Source of the DNA: a bacterium
GTDB taxonomy: Bacteria > Auribacterota > Auribacteria > Auribacterales > Auribacteraceae
Length of the DNA: 64,000 nt
Direction: 5' to 3'
Assembly: GCA_018435605.1 (NCBI GenBank)
Contig: JAHDNF010000006.1
Span: forward strand, 186,001-250,000
Positions 55,834 to 64,000 of this stretch are shown in pieces; the first letter of the stretch is position 1, and each line of letters opens with the position of its first letter. The translations under genes and the position numbers were made by a program. A model generated the notes under the pieces. The model did no database searches and was not told where the DNA came from. It was given only the letters and a program-made list of their open reading frames with translations.

Positions 55834-56853
55834 ATGAGAATCGCCATTGATGCAATGGGGGGCGATTATGCCCCGGAGAGCATTGTCGCGGGAGCTTTGG
55901 ATTCACTTGAAATTTTGAATGGCAAACATAACTTGCTTCTGGTAGGCGACAAACCTCGAATCGAAGAATTACTGTCCAAACATGGAGTTGGCCAAAGTGA
56001 TGTGATGTCTATACATCACGCTTCGGAAGTGGTCGGTATGGACGAATCGCCGAGCATTACTCTGCGGAAAAAAAAGAATTCATCAATCGCTGTTTGTGCG
56101 AGCCTTGCTAAATCCGGAGAAGTTGATGCTTTGCTCAGCGCCGGCAATACCGGAGCTGTTGTTGCGGCTACTAAGTTGCGTTTGAGATTTCTTAAAGGTG
56201 TAGAGCGGCCTGCGATTGCCACGCCGATTCCGACTGCGGATGGAGTCGCGCTGATGCTTGATGCCGGCGCCAATGTTGATTCAAAACCTCATAATCTGCT
56301 TCAGTTCGCCGCTATGGGTTCGGCGTATTCAAAATATATTCTAGGTAAAGACAATCCTCGGGTCGGTCTTTTGAGTATAGGTGAGGAGCCGACCAAGGGT
56401 AACGATTTGACAAAAGAAACATTTAAGCTACTAGAATCTAGCCCGCTGAACTTTATGGGAAATATTGAGGGACGGGATATTTTTTATAATAAAGTAGATG
56501 TCATTGTTACAGATGGGTTTGTGGGCAATATAGTGTTAAAAGTGATTGAGAGCATGCCCTATCTGTTTAAAAATGTTGTCCTCAGGGAAATAAAGAAAAA
56601 TCTACTGGCACAAATCGGCGCATTGCTTTTGCAACCTGCTTTGAAGAAATTTGTCAAGCAAGGGGATTACGCTGAATATGGCGGAGCTCCTTTGCTGGGT
56701 GTTGATGGGATTTGCATCATTTGCCACGGTTCGTCGTCGCCTAAAGCGATAAAAAATGCAATAAGGCTTGCCGTTGAGCTTAGCAAGTTTGAAATCAACA
56801 AGCACATCGAAGAAATAATCGAAAAATTGTCTTTTCATAAAGTTATCAATTAA
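55834..56853 (+). CDS. plsX: Phosphate acyltransferase PlsX
   Basis: This 339-residue peripheral-membrane enzyme converts acyl-ACP and phosphate to acyl-phosphate, the acyl donor for PlsY in phospholipid synthesis. The opening RIAIDAMGGDYAPE is the family signature. LLSAGNTGAVVAA, MLDAGANVDSKP and IVTDGFVGNIVLK follow in the expected order, and the length is normal. It sits between rpmF and fabH, a classic arrangement that links membrane lipid supply to growth. Confidence 0.97.
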   Translation: MRIAIDAMGGDYAPESIVAGALDSLEILNGKHNLLLVGDKPRIEELLSKHGVGQSDVMSIHHASEVVGMDESPSITLRKKKNSSIAVCASLAKSGEVDALLSAGNTGAVVAATKLRLRFLKGVERPAIATPIPTADGVALMLDAGANVDSKPHNLLQFAAMGSAYSKYILGKDNPRVGLLSIGEEPTKGNDLTKETFKLLESSPLNFMGNIEGRDIFYNKVDVIVTDGFVGNIVLKVIESMPYLFKNVVLREIKKNLLAQIGALLLQPALKKFVKQGDYAEYGGAPLLGVDGICIICHGSSSPKAIKNAIRLAVELSKFEINKHIEEIIEKLSFHKVIN

Positions 56854-56871
56854 AAAAATTGAGGTTTCAAA

Positions 56872-57861
56872 GTGGAAAAAAAGTCCGGCATAAAGATTGT
56901 GGGTACAGGTTCGTTTTTACCCGAAAAAGTATTGACTAATCATGATATTGAGAAGATTGTAGACACATCTGACGAATGGATTGTTACTCGTTCCGGTATA
57001 AGCGAACGGCGTATAATAGACGATTCCATGGCCACTTCCGATATGGCATCTATCGCGGCGAAGCGTGCTCTCGATAATGCTGGTCTTAAGCCTGAAGATC
57101 TGGATTTTATAATAGTGGCTACCGTTACAGCCGATCATTATTTTCCGTCTACCGCCTGTCTTGTCCAGAAAAACATAGGAGCTGTCAATGCCGCGGCGTG
57201 TGATGTTTCGGCGGCCTGTTCAGGTTTTGTGTATTCTCTGGTTACAGGGATAGCATTTTTGAATTCTAAAGTGGGCGATAGAATTATGGTTATAGGCGCC
57301 GAGGCGTTATCTCGCATCACCGACTGGGAGGATCGATCGACCTGCGTGCTTTTCGGTGACGGTGCAGGAGCGCTGATCATTGAAAGATGCGAGAAGGGTA
57401 GCGAAGTGCTCTATTTTTCTCTTGGAGCCGATGGTACAGGATCCGATTTGCTTGAGATCCCTGCCGGCGGATCGCGTAAACCAGCGTCTATGCAAACAGT
57501 AGAAAATCGTGAACACTACATTAAAATGAAAGGCAACGAGTTGTTTAAATGGGCGGTCAAGAAAATGCGAGACCTTGTTGCTGATGCTATAAAACAAAGC
57601 GGCCTGACAAAAGATTCGCTCACTTACGTTATACCGCATCAAGTCAACATAAGAATCATTGACGCCGCTTTGAAACGATTGAAAGTTCCTATCGAAAAAG
57701 TGGTTTTGAATCTTGATAAATACGGCAATACGTCTGCGGCATCCATTCCTATTGCTCTTGATGAGTTGAACCGTGAAGGCAAACTGAAAAAGGGCGATAA
57801 TATCATTTTTGTTGCTTTTGGCAGTGGCTTGACATGGGCGTCATGTGTCATGAAATGGTAA
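56872..57861 (+). CDS. fabH: Beta-ketoacyl-ACP synthase III
   Basis: This 329-residue thiolase-fold enzyme starts fatty acid synthesis by condensing acetyl-CoA with malonyl-ACP. The catalytic triad is visible: Cys in CDVSAACSGFVYSL, His in VIPHQVNIRI, and Asn in YGNTSAASIP. GSGLTWAS closes the fold. The start is GTG at 56872, with GAGG 7 bases upstream. It is third in the plsX-fab gene order. FabH normally sets chain type (straight or branched); this cannot be read from sequence by eye. Confidence 0.97.
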   Translation: MEKKSGIKIVGTGSFLPEKVLTNHDIEKIVDTSDEWIVTRSGISERRIIDDSMATSDMASIAAKRALDNAGLKPEDLDFIIVATVTADHYFPSTACLVQKNIGAVNAAACDVSAACSGFVYSLVTGIAFLNSKVGDRIMVIGAEALSRITDWEDRSTCVLFGDGAGALIIERCEKGSEVLYFSLGADGTGSDLLEIPAGGSRKPASMQTVENREHYIKMKGNELFKWAVKKMRDLVADAIKQSGLTKDSLTYVIPHQVNIRIIDAALKRLKVPIEKVVLNLDKYGNTSAASIPIALDELNREGKLKKGDNIIFVAFGSGLTWASCVMKW

Positions 57862-57888
57862 TTGGATATAGTTAAGAGGGTACGATCT

Positions 57889-58842
57889 ATGAAAAAATTT
57901 GCGTTTGTGTTTCCGGGTCAAGGTGCTCAATATGTCGGTATGGGGGAAGGGTTGCTTTATTCATCTTGTGGACAAGATATAATACAGCGGGCGTCCGATG
58001 TGATTGGGTTTGATTTAAAAGAGCTATGCATCAACGGTCCGCTTGAAACTCTAACTCGTACTGAAAACAGTCAGGTGGCTTTGTATACACTCGGATACAT
58101 TGCCTATGCCTTGTGCAAAAACGAATTACCTTGCGACTGTGAACCGTCGTATGTTGCAGGGTTGAGCCTTGGGGAATTTACCGCGCTTGCCGCCGCCGGA
58201 GTATATACATTTGAAGACGGTTTGCGGCTTGTCCAAAAACGAGGACGGTATATGATGGAATCCTGCGAGGCTAATCCCGGAACAATGGCCTGTGTTATGG
58301 GTGCTGACCGTAAGGTTGTGCAGTCTTTGGTGGACTCTCAGATATCAGACGGAAAGCTGATTGCCATGGCAAACTTGAATTGTCCCGGGCAGATAGTCGT
58401 GTCCGGTCATCATGAGGCGGTTGACGCACTTTGTGTGCAGGCTGAAGCGGACGGGTTGCGGGTCGCCCGTTTGAATGTAAGCGGAGCGTTTCATTCGCCG
58501 CTGATGGAGTCTGCCCGTGTGAAACTGGCTGATGCTGTAAATGATATTCCGTTTAACGATGCCCGTATTCCTGTGATAACCAACTGTGACGCTAAAGAAA
58601 AACGGTCGGCTCAATCTATAAAAGACGCCATTATAAAACAAATGGTCAGTTCGGTATATTTTGAGGATTCCGTACAGTACATGATAGCAAACGGTGTAGA
58701 ATTGTTTATTGAGCCGGGATGCGGTAAGGTTCTTAAAGGCCTGATTCGGCGAATAGACCGCAATCCGGTTTGTAATACTGTTGAATCGCAACAAGACGTA
58801 GAATCTGTAGCCGCTTTGTTGTGCGAAGAAGTGGCTCAATAA
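57889..58842 (+). CDS. fabD: Malonyl-CoA:ACP transacylase
   Basis: This 317-residue enzyme moves the malonyl group from CoA to ACP. Its start MKKFAFVFPGQGAQYVGMG, the nucleophile motif GLSLGEF (Ser) and the His region SGAFHSPLM are canonical. I chose the ATG at 57889, with AGAGGG 8 bases upstream, over an in-frame TTG at 57862. It ends 11 bases before the fabG start. Confidence 0.97.
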   Translation: MKKFAFVFPGQGAQYVGMGEGLLYSSCGQDIIQRASDVIGFDLKELCINGPLETLTRTENSQVALYTLGYIAYALCKNELPCDCEPSYVAGLSLGEFTALAAAGVYTFEDGLRLVQKRGRYMMESCEANPGTMACVMGADRKVVQSLVDSQISDGKLIAMANLNCPGQIVVSGHHEAVDALCVQAEADGLRVARLNVSGAFHSPLMESARVKLADAVNDIPFNDARIPVITNCDAKEKRSAQSIKDAIIKQMVSSVYFEDSVQYMIANGVELFIEPGCGKVLKGLIRRIDRNPVCNTVESQQDVESVAALLCEEVAQ

Positions 58843-58853
58843 TGGAGGAACCT

Positions 58854-59606
58854 ATGTCAGTAGGAATTGATTTATCCAATAAAACAGCGCTTGTAACCGG
58901 CGGCGGTCAGGGTATAGGTTATGCGATAGCCCGGCGTCTTGGGCAAAGCGGAGCAAAAGTTATAATCTGTGATATTAACGAGAATATCGGTAGCAAGGCG
59001 GTAAGCGATTTATCTGCAGAAGGCGTAACCGCAGTGTTTTACGCAGTGAATGCCGCTAGTTTTGAAGATGTTAACGATACTGTATCAAAAATTCTTGACA
59101 AGCATAACGTAATTGATATACTTGTGAACAATGCGGGTATTACCCGTGATCAGCTTCTCTTGAAAATGAGTGAAGCCGACTGGGATGCGGTCATAGCGGT
59201 TAATCTGAAAGGTACATTCAATTTTACCAAAGCGTTGTATCGCCCCATGATGAAACAGAAGTCCGGCAGAATGATCAATATTGCTTCTATTATAGGTATA
59301 ATCGGAAACGCAGGACAAGCAAATTACGCCGCTTCGAAAGCGGGTATTATAGGGTTCACCAAGTCGGTGGCTCGCGAGTTGGGTCCGCGTGGTGTATGCG
59401 TAAACGCTATAGCTCCGGGTTTTATAAAGACAGCAATGACTGATGTTCTAAAAGACGAAATCAAACAGCAAATGTTGGATCAGATACCTTTGAAGGCGTT
59501 TGGTTCTGTCGATGATGTTGCGGACGCGGTGCTGTTTCTTGCCTCGGATTTGTCAAGCTACATAACCGGTCATGTCTTGAATGTCAGCGGCGGAATGGTG
59601 ATGTAA
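58854..59606 (+). CDS. fabG: 3-oxoacyl-ACP reductase
   Basis: This 250-residue NADPH-dependent short-chain dehydrogenase performs the first reduction of each elongation cycle. It shows the cofactor motif TGGGQGIGYAIA, NNAGIT, and the catalytic Ser-Tyr-Lys set (NIASIIG, then YAASKAG). The C-terminal ITGHVLNVSGGMVM is typical of FabG. The ATG at 58854 is preceded by GGAGG at 58844-58848; an in-frame GTG at 58821 inside fabD is less likely. Confidence 0.96.
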   Translation: MSVGIDLSNKTALVTGGGQGIGYAIARRLGQSGAKVIICDINENIGSKAVSDLSAEGVTAVFYAVNAASFEDVNDTVSKILDKHNVIDILVNNAGITRDQLLLKMSEADWDAVIAVNLKGTFNFTKALYRPMMKQKSGRMINIASIIGIIGNAGQANYAASKAGIIGFTKSVARELGPRGVCVNAIAPGFIKTAMTDVLKDEIKQQMLDQIPLKAFGSVDDVADAVLFLASDLSSYITGHVLNVSGGMVM

Positions 59607-59669
59607 ACGATCATAATTCATATAGAAACGAAAAATATCAGACATAAATATTTTTAGGAGGAAGAAATC

Positions 59670-59912
59670 ATGTCAGTTGAAGAAAAAGTAAAAGGAATTA
59701 TTGTAGAACAGCTTGGCGTTAATCCTGACGAAGTTACTCTGGACGCTTCTTTTGTAGAAGATCTTGGCGCAGATTCTCTTGATCAGGTTGAGTTGGTAAT
59801 GGCATTTGAAGAAGAATTTAAAGCTGAAATTCCGGATGAAGATGCTGAAAAACTCAAGACAGTGGGCGATGCAGTTACTTACATTCAGAAAAATTGTGCC
59901 GGAGCAAAATAA
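59670..59912 (+). CDS. acpP: Acyl carrier protein
   Basis: This 80-residue acidic four-helix protein carries growing acyl chains on a phosphopantetheine arm. The attachment site is Ser36 in [14 protein letters not shown], the standard motif. A strong AGGAGG lies upstream. It sits between fabG and fabF as in many bacteria. A long RNA hairpin follows its stop and may set its high expression relative to fabF. Confidence 0.98.
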   Translation: MSVEEKVKGIIVEQLGVNPDEVTLDASFVEDLGADSLDQVELVMAFEEEFKAEIPDEDAEKLKTVGDAVTYIQKNCAGAK

Positions 59913-59936
59913 GTTTTGGCAATAGAGCATAAAACT

Positions 59937-59987
59937 ACAAAATTGGTCATGTGTTTCATATATAAATGAAATACAGACCAATTTTGT
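59937..59987 (+). other. Long hairpin between acpP and fabF
   Basis: A 12-base perfect stem (ACAAAATTGGTC at 59937-59948 with 59976-59987) is continued inward by a second stem (59950-59959 with 59966-59975, one G-U pair, one bulged base), closing a loop near 59960. No T-run follows, and the fabF ribosome site begins a few bases later. It looks more like a processing, stabilising or translation-control element than a full terminator. Confidence 0.65.
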
Positions 59988-60003
59988 ATAAAGAGGTGAT
60001 GAT

Positions 60004-61254
60004 ATGCGAAGAGATCTGACCCCTCGCAGAGTGGTTGTAACGGGGATGGGTGTAGTTACCCCGATAGGCAATACACTCGCGGAGTATTGGGACGCTTTGT
60101 GTAACGGCAAAAGCGGTGTCGACACAATAACGCTTTTTGACGCTTCAGAGTTTACGACGCGAATCGCGGCTGAGGTCAAAAATTTCAATCCCGAAGATTT
60201 TATTCCCAAAAAAGAAGTCAGGCGAATGGATGAATTCGTGAAATTCGCTGTTTGCGCTTCCGCTATGGCGGTAAAGGATTCCGGACTCGATTTCAGTACG
60301 ATGAATCCTTTTGCTACCGGCGTATTGATAGGTTCCGGTATAGGCGGATTGAAGGTAATTGAGGATCAACATAAAATATTGATTGAGCGTGGTCCTAGCC
60401 GGGTATCTCCGTTTCTTATACCCATGTTGATTACCAATATGGCTTCAGGGATGGTGTCTATATGGTTTAATGCGCAAGGGCCTAATTTATGTGTTACTAC
60501 CGCATGTGCATCTGGAACGCATGCCATAGGCGAAGCGTACCGCCATATTGCTCTAGGCGAAGCCGATGTGATGATTACCGGCGGTACTGAATCGGCTATA
60601 ACGCCGCTCGGGCTGGCAGGTTTTTGTTCGATAAAGGCGCTATCGCAACGTAACGACGACCCTAAGGCGGCGAGCCGTCCTTTTGATCAGGATCGTGATG
60701 GGTTTGTTATGGGTGAAGGTGCGGGTATTCTTATTCTCGAGGAATACGAACATGCGAAAAAACGCGGCGCGAATATTTATTGCGAGATTCTTGGATACGG
60801 TTGCACCGGTGATGCGTACCATATGACAGCTCCTGCTCCGGGTGGTGATGCCGCCGCACGGTGTTTGGAAATGGCAGTTGCCAATGCCTGTGTTAATAAA
60901 GAGGATGTCGATTATATCAACGCGCATGGTACATCGACGCCATTGAATGACAAATTTGAGACACAGGCTATAAAAATCGTATTTGGCGAACATGCAAAGA
61001 AAATTCCTGTCAGTTCGACTAAATCTATGACCGGCCATCTTTTAGGCGCGGCGGGCGGAATAGAACTCGTTGCGACGGCCATGACTATTAAAACAGGTAT
61101 TATTACGCCGACCATAAATTTAGATAATCCAGACCCTGAATGTGATCTTGATTATGTTCCCAATACCGCCAGAGAAGTGGATGTGAAAATTGCCATATCG
61201 AATTCGCTGGGGTTTGGCGGCCACAATGCAAGTATAGTGGTGGGTAAACTTTAA
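60004..61254 (+). CDS. fabF: Beta-ketoacyl-ACP synthase II
   Basis: This 416-residue condensing enzyme elongates acyl-ACP. It begins RRVVVTGMGVVTPIGNT. The Cys-His-His active site is present: Cys in VTTACASGTHAIGEAY, His in NAHGTSTPLND, and His in SMTGHLLGAAG. SLGFGGHNAS closes the fold. AGAGGTGAT lies just before the ATG, directly after the acpP-fabF hairpin. It completes the fab gene set in this window. No fabZ or fabI is present here, so those must lie elsewhere. Confidence 0.97.
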   Translation: MRRDLTPRRVVVTGMGVVTPIGNTLAEYWDALCNGKSGVDTITLFDASEFTTRIAAEVKNFNPEDFIPKKEVRRMDEFVKFAVCASAMAVKDSGLDFSTMNPFATGVLIGSGIGGLKVIEDQHKILIERGPSRVSPFLIPMLITNMASGMVSIWFNAQGPNLCVTTACASGTHAIGEAYRHIALGEADVMITGGTESAITPLGLAGFCSIKALSQRNDDPKAASRPFDQDRDGFVMGEGAGILILEEYEHAKKRGANIYCEILGYGCTGDAYHMTAPAPGGDAAARCLEMAVANACVNKEDVDYINAHGTSTPLNDKFETQAIKIVFGEHAKKIPVSSTKSMTGHLLGAAGGIELVATAMTIKTGIITPTINLDNPDPECDLDYVPNTAREVDVKIAISNSLGFGGHNASIVVGKL

Positions 61255-61357
61255 AGTCTGATTTCTCTAGCCGCATTTTCCGCACTGCTTTTAAGTACCG
61301 GTTTCGGAACCCGAACTATTTGTTCGATGAACTTGCGTTAAGCGTGGGTGTTACCCT

Positions 61358-62938
61358 ATGAAATCAGAAAAACAGTATACTCATTCGTCGATGATGCGTT
61401 CGGCAGGATTGTTCGGCGTTCTGACCATGATCAGCAGGATTCTTGGGTTTGTTCGGGACAGGTTGTTTGCAGGACTCTTCGGTACATCGGTTTACGCGGA
61501 TGCTTTCATCATAGCGTTTACTATTCCCAATATGTTTCGAATGTTGTTGGGAGAAGGGGCGCTTTCAGGGGCATTCATACCTGTTTTTACGAAAAAACTG
61601 CATGATGACGGTGAAGATAGTGCATGGCTGTTTGCCAACAGGATGCTGACGATTCTGTCCGTTGTTTTGATATTGCTTATTCTTTTAGTTTGTCTGATAC
61701 TGGGCGGTTTTCTTTTTTTCGACATTTCCTTGCGCATGCGGGAAATTGTCATCCTTTCCATTATTCTTCTGCCGTATATGTTTTTTATCTGCAATGTCGG
61801 TTTGTTGATGGGGGTTTTGAACACCTTTTACCATTTTTTTCTGCCGGCTTTTGCTCCGGCAATATTGAATGCGATAATTATCGTTACATTGCTTGTACTG
61901 CAATTTGCCAATCATCTACATGAGCATACACAGGTTGTCATTGTATCTTTTTCGGTGCTTTTCGGCGGATTCGTACAGTTTATGTTGCACATACTGGCCG
62001 CAAATAAAAAGGGTATGAAGTACCGTTTTTCACTGAAAATATCTCAGGGTGTAAAACAGGTTTGGTTTCTCATGCTACCTGCGATTTTGGGTTTGTCTAT
62101 AACTCAGATCAATCTGGTAGTAGACCGGTTACTTGCGCTGATGATAGGCACAGGCGTAACTTCCTGTTTATATTACAGCAACCGTTTTATACAGCTACCT
62201 ATAGGCGTGTTTGGAGTAGCTATAGCCACAGCATCGTTTCCCATGCTGGCTAAGTATGCCAGCGCTAATAAAATTGCCGACTTCAAGTATGTGTTGTCAC
62301 AATCGTTGAAAATGACTTTTATGATAGCTTTGCCTGCTACAGCCGGATTGATGGCTATGAGTTACCCTGTAGTCCGTATGCTTTTCGAACACAAACAGTT
62401 TGATTCTCAAGCAAGTCAGGCGACCGCGTTTGTTTTGTTTTTTTACTGTATAGGGCTTGTTGGATATTGCAGTAACAAAGTTATAATAAGAGGTTTTTAT
62501 TCGTTGCACGATACGGTAACCCCGATGCGAATAGGGTTACTGGGGCTTGCGATGAACATAGTGTTAAACTTGTTGTTGATGATTCCTCTCAAAGGAGGAG
62601 GGTTGGCGTTATCCACATCGGTTACAGCGGTGGTGACATTATTTTTATTAGGATATGCGCTCCATAAAAAAATAGGGACTTTTTTGTCCGAAGACTTTTA
62701 CCGTGCGGTAGCCGGATCGCTTGTATGCTCTATAATAATGGGCGTGTTGGTTTATGCCTTTTACCTTATACTGGAACATGTTATACCGCAGATGCCAGTA
62801 AAGATATTGATTACAGGGTTGGTTCCGGTAGTGTGTGGAGCGGTTGCTTATATGGGCATGATGTATTTTCTAAATAAAGAAGATGTTTTAAAGATACTGG
62901 AGATTTTCCGGATACGTAAAAGACGTAACGCCGTTTGA
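61358..62938 (+). CDS. murJ: Lipid II flippase MurJ
   Basis: This 526-residue protein has about fourteen membrane helices and belongs to the MOP exporter superfamily. It moves the peptidoglycan precursor lipid II across the inner membrane. The start region SAGLFGVLTMISRILGFVRD is the MurJ signature. LLGEGALSGAFIPVF, NLVVDRLLALMIG and YYSNRFIQLPIGVFGVA follow. The start at 61358 has no strong ribosome site. It lies 103 bases after fabF on the same strand and is followed by secA. Confidence 0.95.
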   Translation: MKSEKQYTHSSMMRSAGLFGVLTMISRILGFVRDRLFAGLFGTSVYADAFIIAFTIPNMFRMLLGEGALSGAFIPVFTKKLHDDGEDSAWLFANRMLTILSVVLILLILLVCLILGGFLFFDISLRMREIVILSIILLPYMFFICNVGLLMGVLNTFYHFFLPAFAPAILNAIIIVTLLVLQFANHLHEHTQVVIVSFSVLFGGFVQFMLHILAANKKGMKYRFSLKISQGVKQVWFLMLPAILGLSITQINLVVDRLLALMIGTGVTSCLYYSNRFIQLPIGVFGVAIATASFPMLAKYASANKIADFKYVLSQSLKMTFMIALPATAGLMAMSYPVVRMLFEHKQFDSQASQATAFVLFFYCIGLVGYCSNKVIIRGFYSLHDTVTPMRIGLLGLAMNIVLNLLLMIPLKGGGLALSTSVTAVVTLFLLGYALHKKIGTFLSEDFYRAVAGSLVCSIIMGVLVYAFYLILEHVIPQMPVKILITGLVPVVCGAVAYMGMMYFLNKEDVLKILEIFRIRKRRNAV

Positions 62939-62983
62939 TGTCTGGCAATCATCATATTTTAATAATGTAATATTTTGCACTTT

Positions 62984-63011
62984 TTGGTCGAAAAAGATCG
63001 AATTTTATGAT
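62984..63011 (+). promoter_or_regulatory. Possible secA promoter
   Basis: A -35-like TTGGTC (62984-62989) and a -10-like TATGAT (63006-63011) are 16 bases apart, about 43 bases before the secA start. Both hexamers deviate from consensus, and the -35 lies within a small inverted repeat (62980-62996). Confidence 0.3.
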
Positions 63012-63053
63012 ACGTTCACAATGATTACAGTATACAACGAAAGGTGAGTTGAT

Positions 63054-64000
63054 ATGATAAGTTGGGTGCTCAGAAAAATTATCGGAAGCCGCAACGAAAG
63101 GCTTGTCAATAAATTGCGTGTTTTTGTCAATGAAATAAACGATATAGAAAAGAATTTACAGTCTTTATCCGATGAACATCTACAGAGTAAGACCGATGAG
63201 TTTCGAAAACGACTGGCCGCCGGTGAAACGCTTGATGATATAATGTGCGAAGCGTTTGCAGTGGTGAAAAACGCATGCCGGCGTATGGTAGGTAAATCGT
63301 GGCAGGTGTGTAATCACGATATAACATGGAATATGATTCCTTTCGACGTGCAGTTGATCGGCGCTATCGTACTGCACAGAGGCGCTATTGCAGAAATGGC
63401 TACCGGTGAAGGGAAAACGCTGGTAGCTACCATGCCGGTGTATCTAAATGCACTTACAGGTAAAGGGGTTCATCTTGTTACCGTCAACGATTATCTTGCC
63501 AAACGTGACAGTCAGTGGATGGGTGAGATTTTCAGGTTTCTTGGATTGACTGTTGGATGTATCCAGCACGATATGGACCGCAGGGAACGCAGGCAACAGT
63601 ATATGTGTGATATTACTTACGGGACGAATTCGGAATTCGGGTTCGATTATCTGCGTGACAACGGCGCGTTGGATCTGGAAGAACAGTCGCAACGGGGACA
63701 TAACTATGCTATCATAGATGAAGTGGACTCCATTTTGATAGATGAAGCCCGTACGCCGCTTATCATATCCGGTCCGGTAAGTGTTTCTACTCACAAGTAT
63801 GATAAACTCAAGCCGTTGGTAGAGAATCTGGTTCGTAAACAACAAACACTTTGTAGCAAGTTGTTGTCGGATGCAAAAGAGATCATCGACAATTCCGGCG
63901 ATATGGAAGATGCAGGTATTAAGCTGTTTCAGGTATCTCGCGGTACACCTAAAAACAAACAGTTGCATAAATTGCTGGAAGAGCCCAAGATGAGGAGGCT
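63054..64000 (+). CDS. secA: Preprotein translocase ATPase SecA, N-terminal part
   Basis: This motor ATPase drives proteins through SecYEG. About the first 315 codons are in the window; the frame stays open to the end. The start at 63054 has AAAGGTGAG upstream. [11 protein letters not shown] is the Walker A motif (near residue 117) and [21 protein letters not shown] holds the DEAD-type Walker [17 protein letters not shown] and VNDYLAKRD are also typical. The large exported proteins of this locus would depend on this machinery. Domains beyond NBD1 and the start of the pre-protein cross-linking domain are not visible. Confidence 0.96.
   Translation, partial: MISWVLRKIIGSRNERLVNKLRVFVNEINDIEKNLQSLSDEHLQSKTDEFRKRLAAGETLDDIMCEAFAVVKNACRRMVGKSWQVCNHDITWNMIPFDVQLIGAIVLHRGAIAEMATGEGKTLVATMPVYLNALTGKGVHLVTVNDYLAKRDSQWMGEIFRFLGLTVGCIQHDMDRRERRQQYMCDITYGTNSEFGFDYLRDNGALDLEEQSQRGHNYAIIDEVDSILIDEARTPLIISGPVSVSTHKYDKLKPLVENLVRKQQTLCSKLLSDAKEIIDNSGDMEDAGIKLFQVSRGTPKNKQLHKLLEEPKMRR

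Noticed and set aside
62980-62996. CTTTTT/AAAAAG hairpin after murJ as a terminator
   Set aside because: The stem is only 6 pairs, mostly A-T, with no T-run after it. It also overlaps a possible secA promoter.

Overview
The window is a 64 kb piece of a Gram-negative-type chromosome of moderate GC content. It probably comes from an uncultivated bacterium of the Omnitrophota (OP3) or a close relative in the PVC/Elusimicrobiota sphere. That assignment is an inference from gene content, not from a marker tree. The evidence is an ExbB-ExbD-TonB-like system (so an outer membrane), PEP-CTERM proteins, several giant secreted proteins (about 2,440, 2,700 and 4,985 residues), and a compact rpmF-plsX-fab-murJ-secA housekeeping block.

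Layout. (1) 1-6.4 kb: a TonB-like/ExbD/ExbB operon whose tonB-like reading frame is broken at an A10 tract, fusA with its own promoter and terminator, a small orphan beta-rich protein, a TPR lipoprotein and a ClC chloride channel. (2) 6.5-15.2 kb: a giant secreted protein (Tiki/ChaN-like N-terminus, LRV/HEAT-like helical repeats, a zincin-like site lacking its first His, a HAD-like C-terminus), then a PEP-CTERM protein with an FGE-sulfatase-like fold. (3) 15.3-20.1 kb: two multi-membrane glycan proteins (YfhO-like and GT39/PMT-like) and a class D beta-lactamase. (4) 20.2-25.4 kb: an eight-gene arsenic operon on the minus strand: arsR, arsC, a DUF318/ArsP-type permease, a CPKC thioredoxin, arsF, arsG, an AhpD-like protein and acr3. 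(5) 25.6-45.3 kb: a 1,125-residue calcium-binding-repeat protein, the 4,985-residue giant with eight glycine-rich modules, and a second PEP-CTERM protein. (6) 45.8-53.9 kb: a second giant, clearly a paralogue of the first and on the opposite strand. (7) 54.0-64.0 kb: rsmD-coaD-yceD-rpmF-plsX-fabH-fabD-fabG-acpP-fabF-murJ-secA, all on the plus strand, with secA cut by the window edge.

How it fits together. Regions 2, 5 and 6 read as a cell-surface locus. Long secreted multidomain proteins are preceded by similar sigma-70-type promoters, several with an extended -10 (TGn-TATAAT). The YfhO/PMT pair could supply surface glycan or glycosylate these proteins. The arsenic operon is a self-contained detoxification island with three different exporters plus an arsenate reductase, under an ArsR whose likely operator overlaps the promoter. 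The last block couples ribosome maturation, CoA, phospholipid and fatty-acid synthesis to lipid II flipping and protein export.

The most unusual items are the two giant paralogues with a shared, partly degenerate enzyme-like architecture, the 15 kb glycine-module gene, the A10 frameshift in the tonB-like gene, the apparently leaderless calcium-repeat gene, and a long RNA hairpin between acpP and fabF. I saw no rRNA, tRNA, CRISPR array, insertion sequence, integron site or prophage.
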